DNA of 64,000 bases from Climacium dendroides (taxonomy: Eukaryota > Streptophyta > Bryopsida > Hypnales > Climaciaceae): positions 20,207,029-20,271,028 of the forward strand of contig OX467083.1 in the NCBI GenBank assembly GCA_950106755.1, in the 5' to 3' direction. The notes below the pieces were generated by a model that was not told the DNA's origin, ran no database searches, and saw nothing but the letters and a program-made list of their open reading frames with translations. The translations under genes and the position numbers were made by a program. This document shows, piece after piece, positions 50,560-61,333 of the stretch (its first letter is position 1; the number at the start of each line of letters is the position of its first letter).

Positions 50560-51902
50560 GGGAGTAGGGGCGGACAGAGCCAGACAGTGCCGTCGTGGAT
50601 GGGGCCAGTGAAGGATTAAAGCTATTATTCTACTTTTTGCTTCCCTTCCTGGGATGCAAGTGGGCATGCCTGTAAAAGCTGGCAACAGCAGGAGTGGCAT
50701 GCAAGTGGTGCCACTTGAGTTCCTAACTTAACTTACTGGCTGCCGGAATCAACTGAACTGACTCACTCAATGGGGGGGGACCATTAAAAAAAAAAAAAAA
50801 AAAATTAAAAAAAAATCTTTAATTTTAAAAAGTTACAACACATAGAAATCTATTTTTTTTACAGAATTTGAGTTGGGGGCGGTGGACCAACCTCTATGTA
50901 ATCACATCTATTCACTTCCCAAGATTTTCTAAGATTTTAGAGGTGACGGTTATGGGTACACTTGACGGTTATGAGTGTCGCTACCTTATTTGCAATCGGA
51001 GGCCCCAAATATGATAAGAGAGGTATAAGAAAATAAATGAATCAAGGACAAAATATGGAAGGGGGAGGGGGATATTTGATCTTATGGTACATCTATGGAA
51101 TGATTTTGGGGGGTGAATGAGTGAGGGGGCGGTTCATCCTAGTCATGATTTGGGCATGAAATACGTTGATGTTGAACTCTCTACAATGTGAATTCTAAAA
51201 CTTTTTTGCAATTTTTTTTTTGAAATGGAAGATGTGAGCTTGTGGACAATTCCAACGTGTATATGCACTTGAATCTTGAAAATTCATCATTGATGGCTCT
51301 CAAATCAATTATATCTTGTAATATCGTGAAATGTAATATAAAAAAATTCACCAAAAATAGAATTTTGGTTTTTTGAAGTTGAAATTTGAAGCACATAATT
51401 GGGACTCCATAGGAATACGATGATGTACTAAGAATTGCATAAAATGTGTTTGGGATATGGTTTTTATTTTGAGTGATTTTTTGCTAAAAAGTGATGAAAT
51501 TTTTTTCAAGTAATCTTTTGATGAGACATGCTTGCTTTTATAGTGGATGAAATTGCAAACTACCACCAAAACTGGGGATTATATGACTCTATTTTGAATG
51601 AATGCACACTCTTTGGGATGAAAACATAATTTTTCATCCAAATCTTGCAGGTTTCATCCAATTCCATGGATGTAAATAGCTTCCTCACTGTGATAGAGAT
51701 CTCTTTTTGCACTGCCTAGAATCAATGAAAAAGAAAACCCTGGTATGGAAACAAAGCGACATGACACTTTTTTTTTAATCAAGGGAATTGAACACTTTTG
51801 TTCCAAAGTAAAAAGGAAAAGAAAAGGGGGAACAGACTGAAAAAGTAAAAGTAATACTACGTAGCAGCACGGTAAAAGCCAAGGCAGAAAGGACAAACTA
51901 GC
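50560..51902. other. Intergenic DNA, nothing recognised
   Basis: There is an A-rich tract at about 50788-50815 and AT-rich sequence elsewhere. The minus-strand ORF 51654-52112 overlaps a doubtful plus-strand frame and has no recognisable feature. Confidence 0.4.
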
Positions 51903-52438
51903 ATGTCGCCAAGAAGAACGGGAAAGAAGGGCAAAAGGGGGGCGAGGGTGAGGACCCACAACCGTGCTTTTGAGGGAGTAGCCGAAGTTTGCCTTGTACC
52001 CACAAATCCACGCCTGCTCCTTGTGGATTTGGAAGCTGCTCCTGTTTCCCTTGGTGATGTTTTTCATACGTTTGATGGCTTTGTTGTGACTTTGCACGTT
52101 ACTCTCTTTCACAAATCCACACAGTGTTGGACTCGACCTGTTGTTGTTTCTCCACCCAGTTACGCCATCAGTAGAGCTTTCCAGGATCAGGAGCCGACTA
52201 TAACTTGGATTTCCAATTCCTCATCTGGTACTATTTTTTTCGTTCTCGTTTGATTGCTTTATGCTTTGGGTGTTTTGCACTTCAAATTTGGTTTGCTATG
52301 ATTACCTTAAAAATTGTCGGTTGTTGTCTGATTGTTTTGAAAATTGTTGGTTGTTGTCTGATTGTGTTTTTTGTTCTCCTTCGTCTGGGACTTCGACCTG
52401 CAGGAAATCGGATTACGCGTTTTCTGACAACCATTTAA
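51903..52438 (+). pseudogene. Doubtful coding remnant upstream of the DOG1-ankyrin gene
   Basis: The frame 51903-52253 encodes a 116-residue stretch starting MSPRRTGKKGKRGAR that looks protein-like (LLLVDLEAAPVSLGDVF) but matches nothing I know. A donor-like TCTG|gtacta near 52227 and an acceptor-like cctgcag near 52403 would join it to a short tail ending at 52438. The longer open frame past 52403 (to 52581) is in the wrong phase for that join. Codon-like composition with broken continuity suggests a decayed gene. A 5' untranslated region of the neighbour is an alternative. Confidence 0.2.
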
Positions 52439-52747
52439 TTGCACCGGTTGGAGCTTTCCCTGGACACGCATTTTTGATTTGCAAGAGCGAGACGAGTAGA
52501 TTAGAAGTTTGGAATAGGGCGGGGCTGAAGCTGCATCGGCAGGGACTGGGCTATGGTGACAGAGCTATGAGTCGAGGGTAGTGTAAACTCGAAAACAAGT
52601 CGGAAACGAAGAAGAAGAAGAAGCTATGGTGTTCACGAAACTATGAGAATGCGCATGGGGTGCTACTTAACCACTGAAAAATGCGAGAACCAGTGCTACT
52701 AGAACAGCATGCTCGTACAGGTAACCTACATTTCTTCTCATGTTTCA

Positions 52748-53367
52748 GAAGCAAGTTGCGTCAATTTCTGAAAAAACATCAACCAGTTGCTCACAAAACA
52801 GAGTACCCTAGAAAAGTTTCTGTTGTTCCTGCTCCTTTTGTGGCGTCTCTCCTGAAACCTTCAAAGTCTATAGTGTTTCTTTCTTTGTGCCTTCAACTTT
52901 TAATGCAGGTCCTTCTTCTGCTCTCTTTCTACAAATCTCGTGAAACCTTACTACCAAAACAATAGACGCTCAATCTAATGAATCCCATTGTGTCGTTTTA
53001 GGGTTAGCAAACTCATTGATGGGGGATGCATCGAATCACGCCTTCCCTAAACCCAAGCCCTTATCAAAAGCAAGATGTGTAATTTTCTAAAAACCATCAA
53101 CTAATTGCTCAGAAAACGGAGTACCCTAAATGAGTTTCTATTCTTCCTACTCCTTTTGTGGCATCTATCCTGGAACCTTCGCAGTCTATAGTGTTCCTTC
53201 TTTTTTGCCCTCTAACCTTTAACGCAATTCCTTCTTCTACAAATCTCGTGAAACCATTACTACCTAAACCAAAGACGCTCAAACTAATGGATTCCATTGT
53301 GTGTTTTAGGGTTAGCAGGCTCCTTGATGGGGGGTGCATCGAACAACCCTAAACCCAAGCCCCTTCA
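52748..53367 (+). repeat. Two-copy tandem duplication directly upstream of the DOG1-ankyrin start codon
   Basis: Copy 1 (52748-53068) and copy 2 (53069-53367) share about 300 bases in the same order. Landmarks are CATCAACCAGTTGCTC/CATCAACTAATTGCTC, CTATAGTGTT, ACAAATCTCGTGAAACC and TTAGGGTTAGCA. The downstream copy runs into the coding exon. Copy 1 carries its own TTGATGGGGGATGCATCGAA, a relic of the start region. Confidence 0.85.
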
Positions 53368-53371
53368 AGCC

Positions 53372-56300
53372 ATGGAAGACGAAGCCGAAAGCCAAGCTCG
53401 TCTCCTGTCCATCCCCTCCTTTCAGCGATTCTACACTACGTGGCTGTTGCAAGAGGATGCGATGTTGATGGAGCTCAAGGAAGCAATCGAGGCTCCCCTC
53501 AGCGAACCCGAGCTCGCAAGGTTGGTGAGGAAGTGTTACCAGCATTACTCAGAAGCTGTGCACGCCAAGATCCGAGCTGCACATGAGGATGTCTCCTATC
53601 TCACAACTGGTGCGTGGAAGACGCCGTTTGAAGCAGGGATGATGTGGATGGGAGGGTGGCGACCGAGTTCGGCTGTTGTGTTGGCATACTCCTTGATGGG
53701 TATTCAAATGGAGAATGAACTGCAGAAGTTATTGGAAGGGATTGCGTTGCCGTCCATGGCGGCTCTTTCTGCCAAGCAGCTTGCGAGGTGGGCCAATTCT
53801 ACTTCTGCAGTTTGTGTGTTTGATGTATGTTTCTGTTTCTGTGTCAGATACGTTCAAGTGCTTAGAGCTCTGAAAACGAGGATTGTATAGATAAGTTAAG
53901 TACGCGTTATTGTGACCCCTAGCTTAATGCATCACCTGGTATTCCCCATCTTCATTTCAGAGCCTAAATCTAGAGTGGTCATTCTTCTCTTATTTATGTG
54001 GCACACAAACCTCGTAAGACAAGAATATCTATCCTAGACATAGTGCACATAGTGACGCATTAGGCGGGGGTTGCGATTAGGTGTACTTACCTTCGTGTTG
54101 CAGACTGATGTCTGGGAAGTTGTGACTCTCTTGAAAGTTTGCCATTTGAACGACGTTTTTGGTTTTTTTTTTGCTAGGTTTGTGTTTTAGGGTTTGGAAT
54201 GCGAATGTTGTGTTCCTGGGGTTTTGTTATGCGAAGGTTTGTGTTCCAGGGGCTTTATGATGCGAACGTTGTGTTTTGTGGGTTTTGTGATGCGAAGGTT
54301 GTGTTTTGTGACTGTTTTGTTTGTTTGGGTTAATCCGTAGAGGACCAGGAAGCTCAAAATTGGCCCCTGCGTGTTTGTTTTGAAGTTTTGATTCGATCAT
54401 ATGGGGACTTTCTTTTGTTGAAATTTATATTTTTAGTGACCAACGGATGCCATGTTCTGCTTTGATTCTAGTGATACAAAATTTAGCCCCGTCTGAATTG
54501 TATTTCCGACGATGTGATCGGGCTAACTCGTCATTTTAGAAGGGTTGGTCTTTTAGGGGTTAAGAGTTTTTTCTCAGAGTGTATGGTGGTGTTTTTCAGG
54601 TTGAATGTCGTGCAGCAGCATACTGCTACCTCAGAGGACGAAATCTCAAATCGTCTCGCTGGGCTACAGGTTTGTCTTCATGTTTTGACGCTTGATGGGA
54701 TTTTTTTCTGATGCAGACTGTGGAGATGAAGGGCTTGCATTTGTATATTTGTAGGAAAATGGTTTCTTTCGACTGCAGACATGGAGTGCTTTTTAGGTTT
54801 AGCTTCGAGTTAAAGGTCTCTCTTGCAATTTGTGGTTCATATTTGGATTCCTCGAGGATTTTAGTCTTTGTAAGGATTACGTCTTTGAACATTTGCTTAC
54901 CTTCTCTTGCCTGTACCCTAAGAGGAGAGACTAAGCAAAGGTTAATAAATGTAGAAATTTCTGCTACCTGATGAAAACGTGAGGTTTCATAACACAGCTA
55001 TAGTAGCACGTTGGGGCCTATCATTCTAAAGAGTGAATTTCTTGTGTATGACAGAATTGTAACATGTGGTTACAAAGATAGTGCTATTCTAAGATTTGTT
55101 TAATCGGGTTTTCGAATCTTTCATTCAGTGAGTATGAACTGGGGATTATATGGAAATTTACATGTGAAAGATCTTCATTTCAATTTGTGGTAGTGGCGCT
55201 TGCAATCATTAGCTTGTTGCGGTGGTGTACAGATGTTGGTGGCAGATCAGCAAATGACACGGGTAACAACTGCGAATCCTCCTCCTAGCGAATCCTTGAA
55301 CATGGCAGAAGTCAGGGAAGCCATGCAGCCCAAACTCTCAGGTCTTCGGGATATTTACATTGAAGCTGAGGAGCTGAGACTGCAAACGATCCAGGAAGTC
55401 TTTGCTGTGTTGAGACCTCTTCAAGCAGCGCAGTACACAATTGCGGCGTTAGAAATGGTCAAAGCCGTGCAAAAGTTGGGGGAAAAGTTCCAGGAAGCCC
55501 ATTCTGGAGATGCAAACGCACGCTCTCCTGCAAACCCTGGTTTGAATATCTGGGACATTGCATCCCAAGGAGATGTGGAGCAACTGCAGCAGGCTCTCAA
55601 CATGGGCTTGGATCCATCTGAAACAGATTACGAAGGACGTACACCATTGGTATGGATTGTGTTTTTCTGGAAGGAAATGGGATAATATGGCCGTCTCTAA
55701 GCATAACGTACTTTTGGAAATGAGTTTGTGACCAAGATTTTATTAGTAGAAACTTCCCCCGAGGTATTCTAGAACATTACCTGTTTAAATCCTGCCAATT
55801 GTAATTCCCCTTTTTAAGGCAATCTCTTTTGTAAACCCTGCCAATTGTAATGCGGCTTGGTTTTCTTAGCCGCACTGAAACAGATTACGAAGGTCGAAAC
55901 CATTGGTATGGATTGTGTTTTCCTGTTTAAGGGAATGTGATAATATGATCATCTGTAAGCATAACATACTTTGGTAATGAATTTGTGGCGAAGATTTCAT
56001 TAGTACAAGTTCAACTCCCTTCCCCCCCGAGGTATTCTAGAAACGTTACCTGTCTAAATCCTGGCAAATGTAATTCCATTTGAGGCAATCTCTAATGTAA
56101 AAATCCTGCCAATTCTAATGCGGCTTGGTTTTCTAAAATACTGGTAAGGGATGGGTTCTTTACTACAGTGATTTGTCCTAAGAGTGTAATCGTCAAATTA
56201 GTGACACGACAAAAATTTATTTTGTGGAAATTGGCACAATACAGTAATATTTGAACCTACATTTATTCAAATAGTATGACTTTGGTAAATTAGTTTCACG

Positions 56301-59048
56301 CCCACTAATAAGCAAATCAGTCTAGTGTTTAAATCTGGATATACTAGCCTTGGGAGTGACCCACGGTTGTAGTGTACAAGGCTGAATTTCGGGTTCGGGG
56401 TTCGGGTTTGGGGTTCTATTGCAGCACCTCGCTGCTGGGAAGGGTCATTTGGAGTGTATAGCCTTGCTGGTGGATAGGGGTGCTGAAGTCAATGTTCAAG
56501 GTAAGTCTGAGCTGGTAGGAAACTAAGCTTATCCTCTTTTGTCTGTGTTCCTTTTTTCTCGTTTGCTTCTTCTGCCAGTCGTAGTGCAGAGCATTGATTT
56601 TCTTCTCTCTGATGTGAGTAGATAATGACGGGGCAAGTCCACTTTTGAACGCGTTGAAAGGTGGACACGATAAGGCTGCAAAACTTCTTCGTAATTATGG
56701 AGCCAGACCTGATATGAAGGTACACTTTCATTTTTCACTGTCTTCGATATTCATCATTTCTCCGTGTTCTTCTTCACAATTGCGAAGTTTAAGTTTCCTT
56801 GAATGTTGAATAGATGGTTGTATGCCAGTCTCGAGCACAGTGCTTCCGTATGTACAGTGGGGTATAACTCATTTGCGATATGCACAGTGGGGTACAACTC
56901 ATTTGCGAATTTTCGGATCCTCCTTAGATTAGGAGAACTTTGGGAGGCCCGTGTGTGCTAAAAAATGAACAGAATTTTGGTCCACACTAAAGTCTACTTC
57001 ATCATCATTACAAACATAGGTGTAATTGAATATCATACAAAGGGTTTGACGTTTTCTACACACTATGTACTATACACTAGTGTTCCCAACATTTGTGAAA
57101 ATTACAACTTGTATTCAATGATACATATAAGAAATGATTACTCTAGAGACACTTAATCTCATACCACTTGAATTGCTTGTATGATTTCTTGCTTGTTCTT
57201 CATCCCATTGCAAAAAATCTTTGACTATCTTCCAATGGTTCTCTATGAAATAGTAGATAGTTCCAAATTGTTGTATGATTTTAAATTATTCCTTTTCCAC
57301 TTGTTATGAAGTTGAAATGCACTTCATTGCAATTCCAACACAATTTGTGGTTTCAAAATCGGTCCATTTTTGAGCATGCAAGAGCTTCCTAAAGTTGTTG
57401 AACATTGTAGTGAAGCCTGACTGAAAAATTCGTAAATGAGCTGTACCCCACTGTACAGTACAATACTATTAGTGCTTAGCTAAGTAGGAGTGTTGGAATC
57501 AAGATTTTCCATGGTAGTTTAATTAAATTAACCAAGCGTATTTGGACTCTACATGCATGTTATTATTCCTTCAGTATCACACTTCTCTCTTTTTTTCTTT
57601 TTTGAGGTAGCTAGAGCACCATGGCACTCAAGGTAGCTGTAAGAACAAGGGGCTAAACTACTAGTAGGTGCATAATAAGCCTAGTGATTTCTTACGGTAT
57701 GCAGAAAGACGCCTGAGCTGTGCGTTAGTAGCTTAGTGAGTGAAGGAGATAAACTTTGCTTATTACTTTTGTGGTTGGTCACCATCTCAATGTTATTCAT
57801 GTGCCTTAACATATTCCAACATGATTTGTTTCTCATCATTTCTTGCTGGAAATTCTGGGCAGGACGCTGGTAATGAGCTGTGCAAGGCAGCAGCCAATGG
57901 AGACATTGAGTTTGTGGAGAGGCTTGTCAAGGCGGGGGTGAATCCCAACGAGACGGATTACTCCCAACGGACCCCGTTGCACATTCTAGCAGCTGATGGT
58001 ACAGCCAAGGATGTTGAGTTTCTGGTGCACAGAGGTGCTGATGTGCTTAGCAAGGATCGGTGCGTTATTACTCTGCAATTTTTGGGTCACTTTGCATTTA
58101 CATTAGCGCTCTTTGCAGGAAAGAGGAAAATAACAATTTCAAGAGGATTTTCAGTAAATTTAAACTAATGCAGGAACTTCTACACAATATCATAAAGATT
58201 ATTTCCTACGGTATATAGGTTGGCCTCTGTATGATCATTTTGACCAGAGGGGGACCTCCCTTTATGATTTTCTTTATGAATATGTCTAACAGTTCCGGAA
58301 ACAATTTGATTTGACCGAAAACGCTATTCTTGCACCTCAGTATAGATGCTTGACAATACTATTTGTCGCCAAACCTTTTATTCGTATGTCCTTGACCGTC
58401 TAGATGGAGTTGGTTGATGTTGTCGTCTAAGACATATGCAAGAGTCCAGGGTTAGGGTCCTGGATATGGATGGGTTCTATGCTCCGAAACTTGGTTAGTC
58501 CTATTTTTCGAAGTCATGAAATGGCATTTAATTTTGCAACAGACATGGATATACACCCTTGGATGAAGCAAAGGATAACGATAATGAAGCCACTTTGAAA
58601 GTGTTGGAGGCTGAAGTCGCTCGACGTCAGCATGAGTTGGATGCTGAGGAAGACGAATTTTCGGACGATACTGGTAGTTCAAGTCCTATGGAGGAGGACC
58701 AGGATGTAGACATGCCGTTCACAGACGGTGACCATGGGTACGTCTTTCTTTAAGCCAATTTCAAATGCCAAGGATTGACCTCTGAGTTTCATGTCCGTGC
58801 TCTTGAAACATCCATTTGGTCAATGATAAAAAATGCCCATGCACTCCAGAATCTAAGAAAATGTTTCAGGGTGAATGTGAAATTCAGTGCGTCCAAAAAT
58901 ATTATGCTAAGAGGCATTCCTGTTCTATTTCAATTGCCAGCAAGTCCCCAAATTAAGTAACCCTTTCTCAGGTGCTAATTTGGAAGCTTTTCGGTGTGCA
59001 TACCTTAATATTCGTTTATTTTGCTCCTTTTGCAGCTCTACCTGCTAG
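53372..59048 (+). CDS. DOG1-domain protein fused to ankyrin repeats, eight exons
   Basis: Exons: 53372-53787, 54600-54669, 55233-55649, 56425-56500, 56622-56719, 57863-58059, 58543-58737 and 59036-59048. All are GT-AG and in frame, giving 493 residues; an in-frame ATG at 53327 would add 15 but has a weaker context. Residues ~17-250 form a complete DOG1 domain as in TGA factors: FYTTWLLQEDAML, DVSYLTTGAWKTP, MWMGGWRPSS, then LRLQTIQEVFAVLRPLQAAQ. There is no basic region or leucine zipper, so direct DNA binding of the bZIP type is not expected. Residues ~264-450 carry about five ankyrin repeats plus a partial sixth (DYEGRTPLHLAAGKGH, DYSQRTPLHILAADG). The tail is acidic (EEDEFSDD…MEEDQDVDM). 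It has no signal peptide or membrane segment. The role is unknown; a regulatory adaptor linked to TGA/NPR-like pathways, or haem/phosphatase binding as for DOG1, is inference. Introns hold a TTAA element, an exon-3 relic, a G-quadruplex motif and a MITE. Confidence 0.9.
54176..54309 (+). repeat. Short tandem repeat (~40-bp unit) in intron 1 of the DOG1-ankyrin gene
   Basis: Units of the type GATGCGAAGGTTGTGTTTTG / GGGGTTTTGTTATGCGAAGG recur about four times between 54176 and 54309, with drift between copies. They lie directly before the TTAA-flanked element. Confidence 0.7.
54334..54559. mobile_element. TTAA-flanked 226-bp element in intron 1 of the DOG1-ankyrin gene (family E)
   Basis: The flanks are TTAA at 54330-54333 and 54560-54563. 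The ends are TCCGTAGAGGACCA and TGGTCTTTTAGGGG, an imperfect inverted repeat of the same TTAACCCCTAAAGGACC type as the intergenic elements. Its right end is only 36 bases from the exon 2 acceptor. Confidence 0.68.
55618..56132 (+). repeat. Intron 3 tandem duplication carrying a broken copy of the exon 3 end
   Basis: 55618-55869 is repeated at 55875-56132. The second copy includes ACTGAAACAGATTACGAAGG and the donor CCATTG|gtatgg, but lacks one base relative to the real exon (CGAAACC for CGTACACC). That shifts the frame, so it is a decayed exon end with a decoy donor site. Confidence 0.8.
56391..56413 (+). promoter_or_regulatory. G-quadruplex motif immediately upstream of the exon 4 splice acceptor
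   Basis: Four G-runs (GGG, GGGG, GGG, GGGG) are separated by three-base loops TTC, TTC and TTT, and end 11 bases before the acceptor AG (56423-56424) of exon 4. This fits the canonical quadruplex pattern and occupies the place normally held by a pyrimidine tract. Folding in the RNA, and any effect on splicing, are inference. Confidence 0.65.
56855..57453. mobile_element. TA-flanked MITE in intron 5 of the DOG1-ankyrin gene
   Basis: TA lies on both sides (56853-56854 and 57454-57455). The ends are CAGTGGGGTATAACTCATTT and, reverse-complemented, CAGTGGGGTACAGCTCATTT. The left end is duplicated in a second 30-base unit at about 56885. TA target and CAGT-starting ends resemble Tc1/mariner or pogo-type elements. 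There is no transposase. Confidence 0.72.
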
Positions 59049-61233
59049 AAAGTGGACTTATTGATAAGTACAAGATGCCTTTCTCAGGCGAAGGGGTTTG
59101 TTTCTCAGGCCAAGTCCTTTTTGTTATGAATATATTCCTCTTTGGGGCAGTCTTATTGACCTCGGGCATCTTGGTGTTGTGGGTTTGGAAATTGCTGGGG
59201 TTGAGCTCTCTCCCTCTGTTTTGTATATTACGTAGATGAAGCCATTTCAGAGTTTTAGGTTCTGTATCTTTTAGTTTTAGAGCACAGAATAGGTGGGTAA
59301 CTTAACAGCATGTTGCTCTTAGAAGGCGGGAGCTCATTTCTTTCATTTCAGGGTCAGAATTTCCTTTCTTGTCAGAATGTGTTTTGCAGTGGTCCTCACC
59401 TAATGAGAGCATCCTCTTTACTGGTCACATTTTTGGGGTGGTTTGGGGTGATTTAGGGTGATTTAGGTGGTCTCCTTTGGTTGAGTATAATATTGAAGGC
59501 TTTGCCAATATCCTCAAATTTTTTCACTTCGTTCACATATGCATGAAAGCCTCATACCAAAGCTTCGGCATGAAAACTCTTAACTTATACCAAAACATGC
59601 AAAGAGTTGAGAGGGTGCAACTTCTCCATTGCTCTAGCTAAACAATAGTTATGCCAAAAATATCTCAAAATAATGGTTGAATGTTTTTTAAGTTAATTTC
59701 AATAATGTAAACTTTTCCTAAAAGGAAAAATTTACAATAGATTTTAGATGATATTTTAGTCAAATAAATTTTTGTGGTTATTCAATACAAATGTAATGGA
59801 CTAGATATTGCTCAATAGACAAAAGGCTTGACATCATATGGGATATATAATAGTTCATCACAAACATCCACATCTATTTTTTTTTAAATATAATCTTTAA
59901 ATGTTGATATTAATGTTTAATTTTCAATGAATGATAAAGGAATCTTTTTAGTAAGATTCCTGTGTACCTATTCATCATCGAAATTTTGTTGTGGAAGGGG
60001 AGGTCTTCTACAGAAGTTTGAATTTCGATAAATGCTTTTGCTATTTCTTAAGCCAATGATTCACATAATAATGAAAAGAGATGATTTTCAAGGTCATCCA
60101 TTTGTCCTTTAAGGGTTAAGGGTGTAGGAAGAAAGTTTATGTTATGAGTTATAGTGCTTTTTTGACTATTCAATGGAATGGTGACAAATTTACCTTGAAA
60201 ACCAAACTTGGTATTATAAAGTTGTTTAGCCACTATAATGTTGGAGCTATTCTTTCAAGCTGTACAAAAGATGGAAATTGTAGAAACAATACACAACTAT
60301 ATTATATATATGTTATTAATCCTAAAAGGATATTACCTCGATGCTCATTCAAATATGATTCAATTTTTGAACCAACAAATGTATTCTCTCTTTTTACAGT
60401 ACATAGAAAGTGATCCATTGAACACTTTGTGTCTTCAACATCATTTTAGGGTTAAGGAAAAAAGGTACATTCAAATGCAACTAATCTAAATTTATCATGT
60501 TCAAGAAATTCCAATTAATATGACCCCATTCCACTAAGACTCCACAAGCATGCTAAAAAAATATATTGATTTCTTGTGAGATTACTTAGCCCGTGGCCTA
60601 TTTCCACAAGAGAGGAATTTAAAGATTCCACATTCACTTTGTTACTACTACAAACCTACTTTGGTTGTATATACCTTAACCATCAAAAGACGTTGCTTGT
60701 GTAATAGGTACTCAATTAAAAATGATTCAATTTTTGAACCAATAGGTGCATTTTTTTATTTTTATAGTAATTAAAAAAACATCTATTGGACACTTTTAGT
60801 CTTTGGTGTCATTTAGGGTTAGTACAAAAATTGATCCAAATAAATGCACTTTAACTTTCCAAGTACATACATATGACTATAGTTTTGTCCTTCAAAATCC
60901 TTTCATTCTATAGTTATGTGTTGTTGCCTTTATGTACTATATTGTAAAGGAAGTGAGGTGTTGGGAGTCAAGAAGAAATACTAAGGGTATGCTCACACTT
61001 GGTGTTAGGGGTGATGTTTGCAATGTAAATCTGTTTCAGAAGTAGGGCTAAATTTGTTCCTAAAACCTTCAGTAACAATACTCTTTAACACCAAGTGAGA
61101 ATAGAACTTAAATTATGGAGGATTTTGAGAGCATAAACCCGCAATATCACTTTAGCAATAGTATTCATCAAAAACAGAGAAATGGGAATTCTAAGAGCAA
61201 GTATGTTATATCACAGAGAATTGATGTTTAGAG
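59049..61233. other. 3' flank and AT-rich intergenic DNA with a family C fragment
   Basis: The 3' untranslated region of the DOG1-ankyrin gene probably runs several hundred bases past 59048; the end point is not clear. GGGTGATTTA-type units repeat briefly near 59437-59470. A family C copy lies at about 59925-60115 (TTAA at 60116-60119). No gene is apparent. Confidence 0.4.
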
Positions 61234-61333
61234 GGAGGCCTTCCCCCTCAAGCCTCCCACAATATGAGGGCCTTGCCTCAAAGGTGAGGGCGAGAGCCCT
61301 CACATCGTGGGAGGCTTGAGGAGGGAAGTCTCC
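61234..61333. ncRNA. Strong ~48-bp-arm hairpin, possible small-RNA precursor or foldback element
   Basis: The left arm GGAGGCCTTCCCCCTCAAGC… pairs with the right arm ending …GGAGGGAAGTCTCC over about 48 bases, including an uninterrupted CCTCAAGCCTCCCAC, with a loop of a few bases. Mismatches are scattered, as in miRNA precursors. There is no evidence of expression, and a young foldback transposon fragment would look the same. The ncRNA type is a guess from shape alone. Confidence 0.35.

Noticed and set aside
51654..52112. 152-codon minus-strand ORF
   Set aside because: It has no domain. Its hydrophobic stretch is low-complexity (poly-Leu/Phe) and it overlaps the opposite frame.
55540..58640. 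Ankyrin region as part of a potassium channel gene
   Set aside because: No ion-channel membrane segments or cyclic-nucleotide-binding domain lie anywhere near; the exons join in frame to a DOG1 domain.
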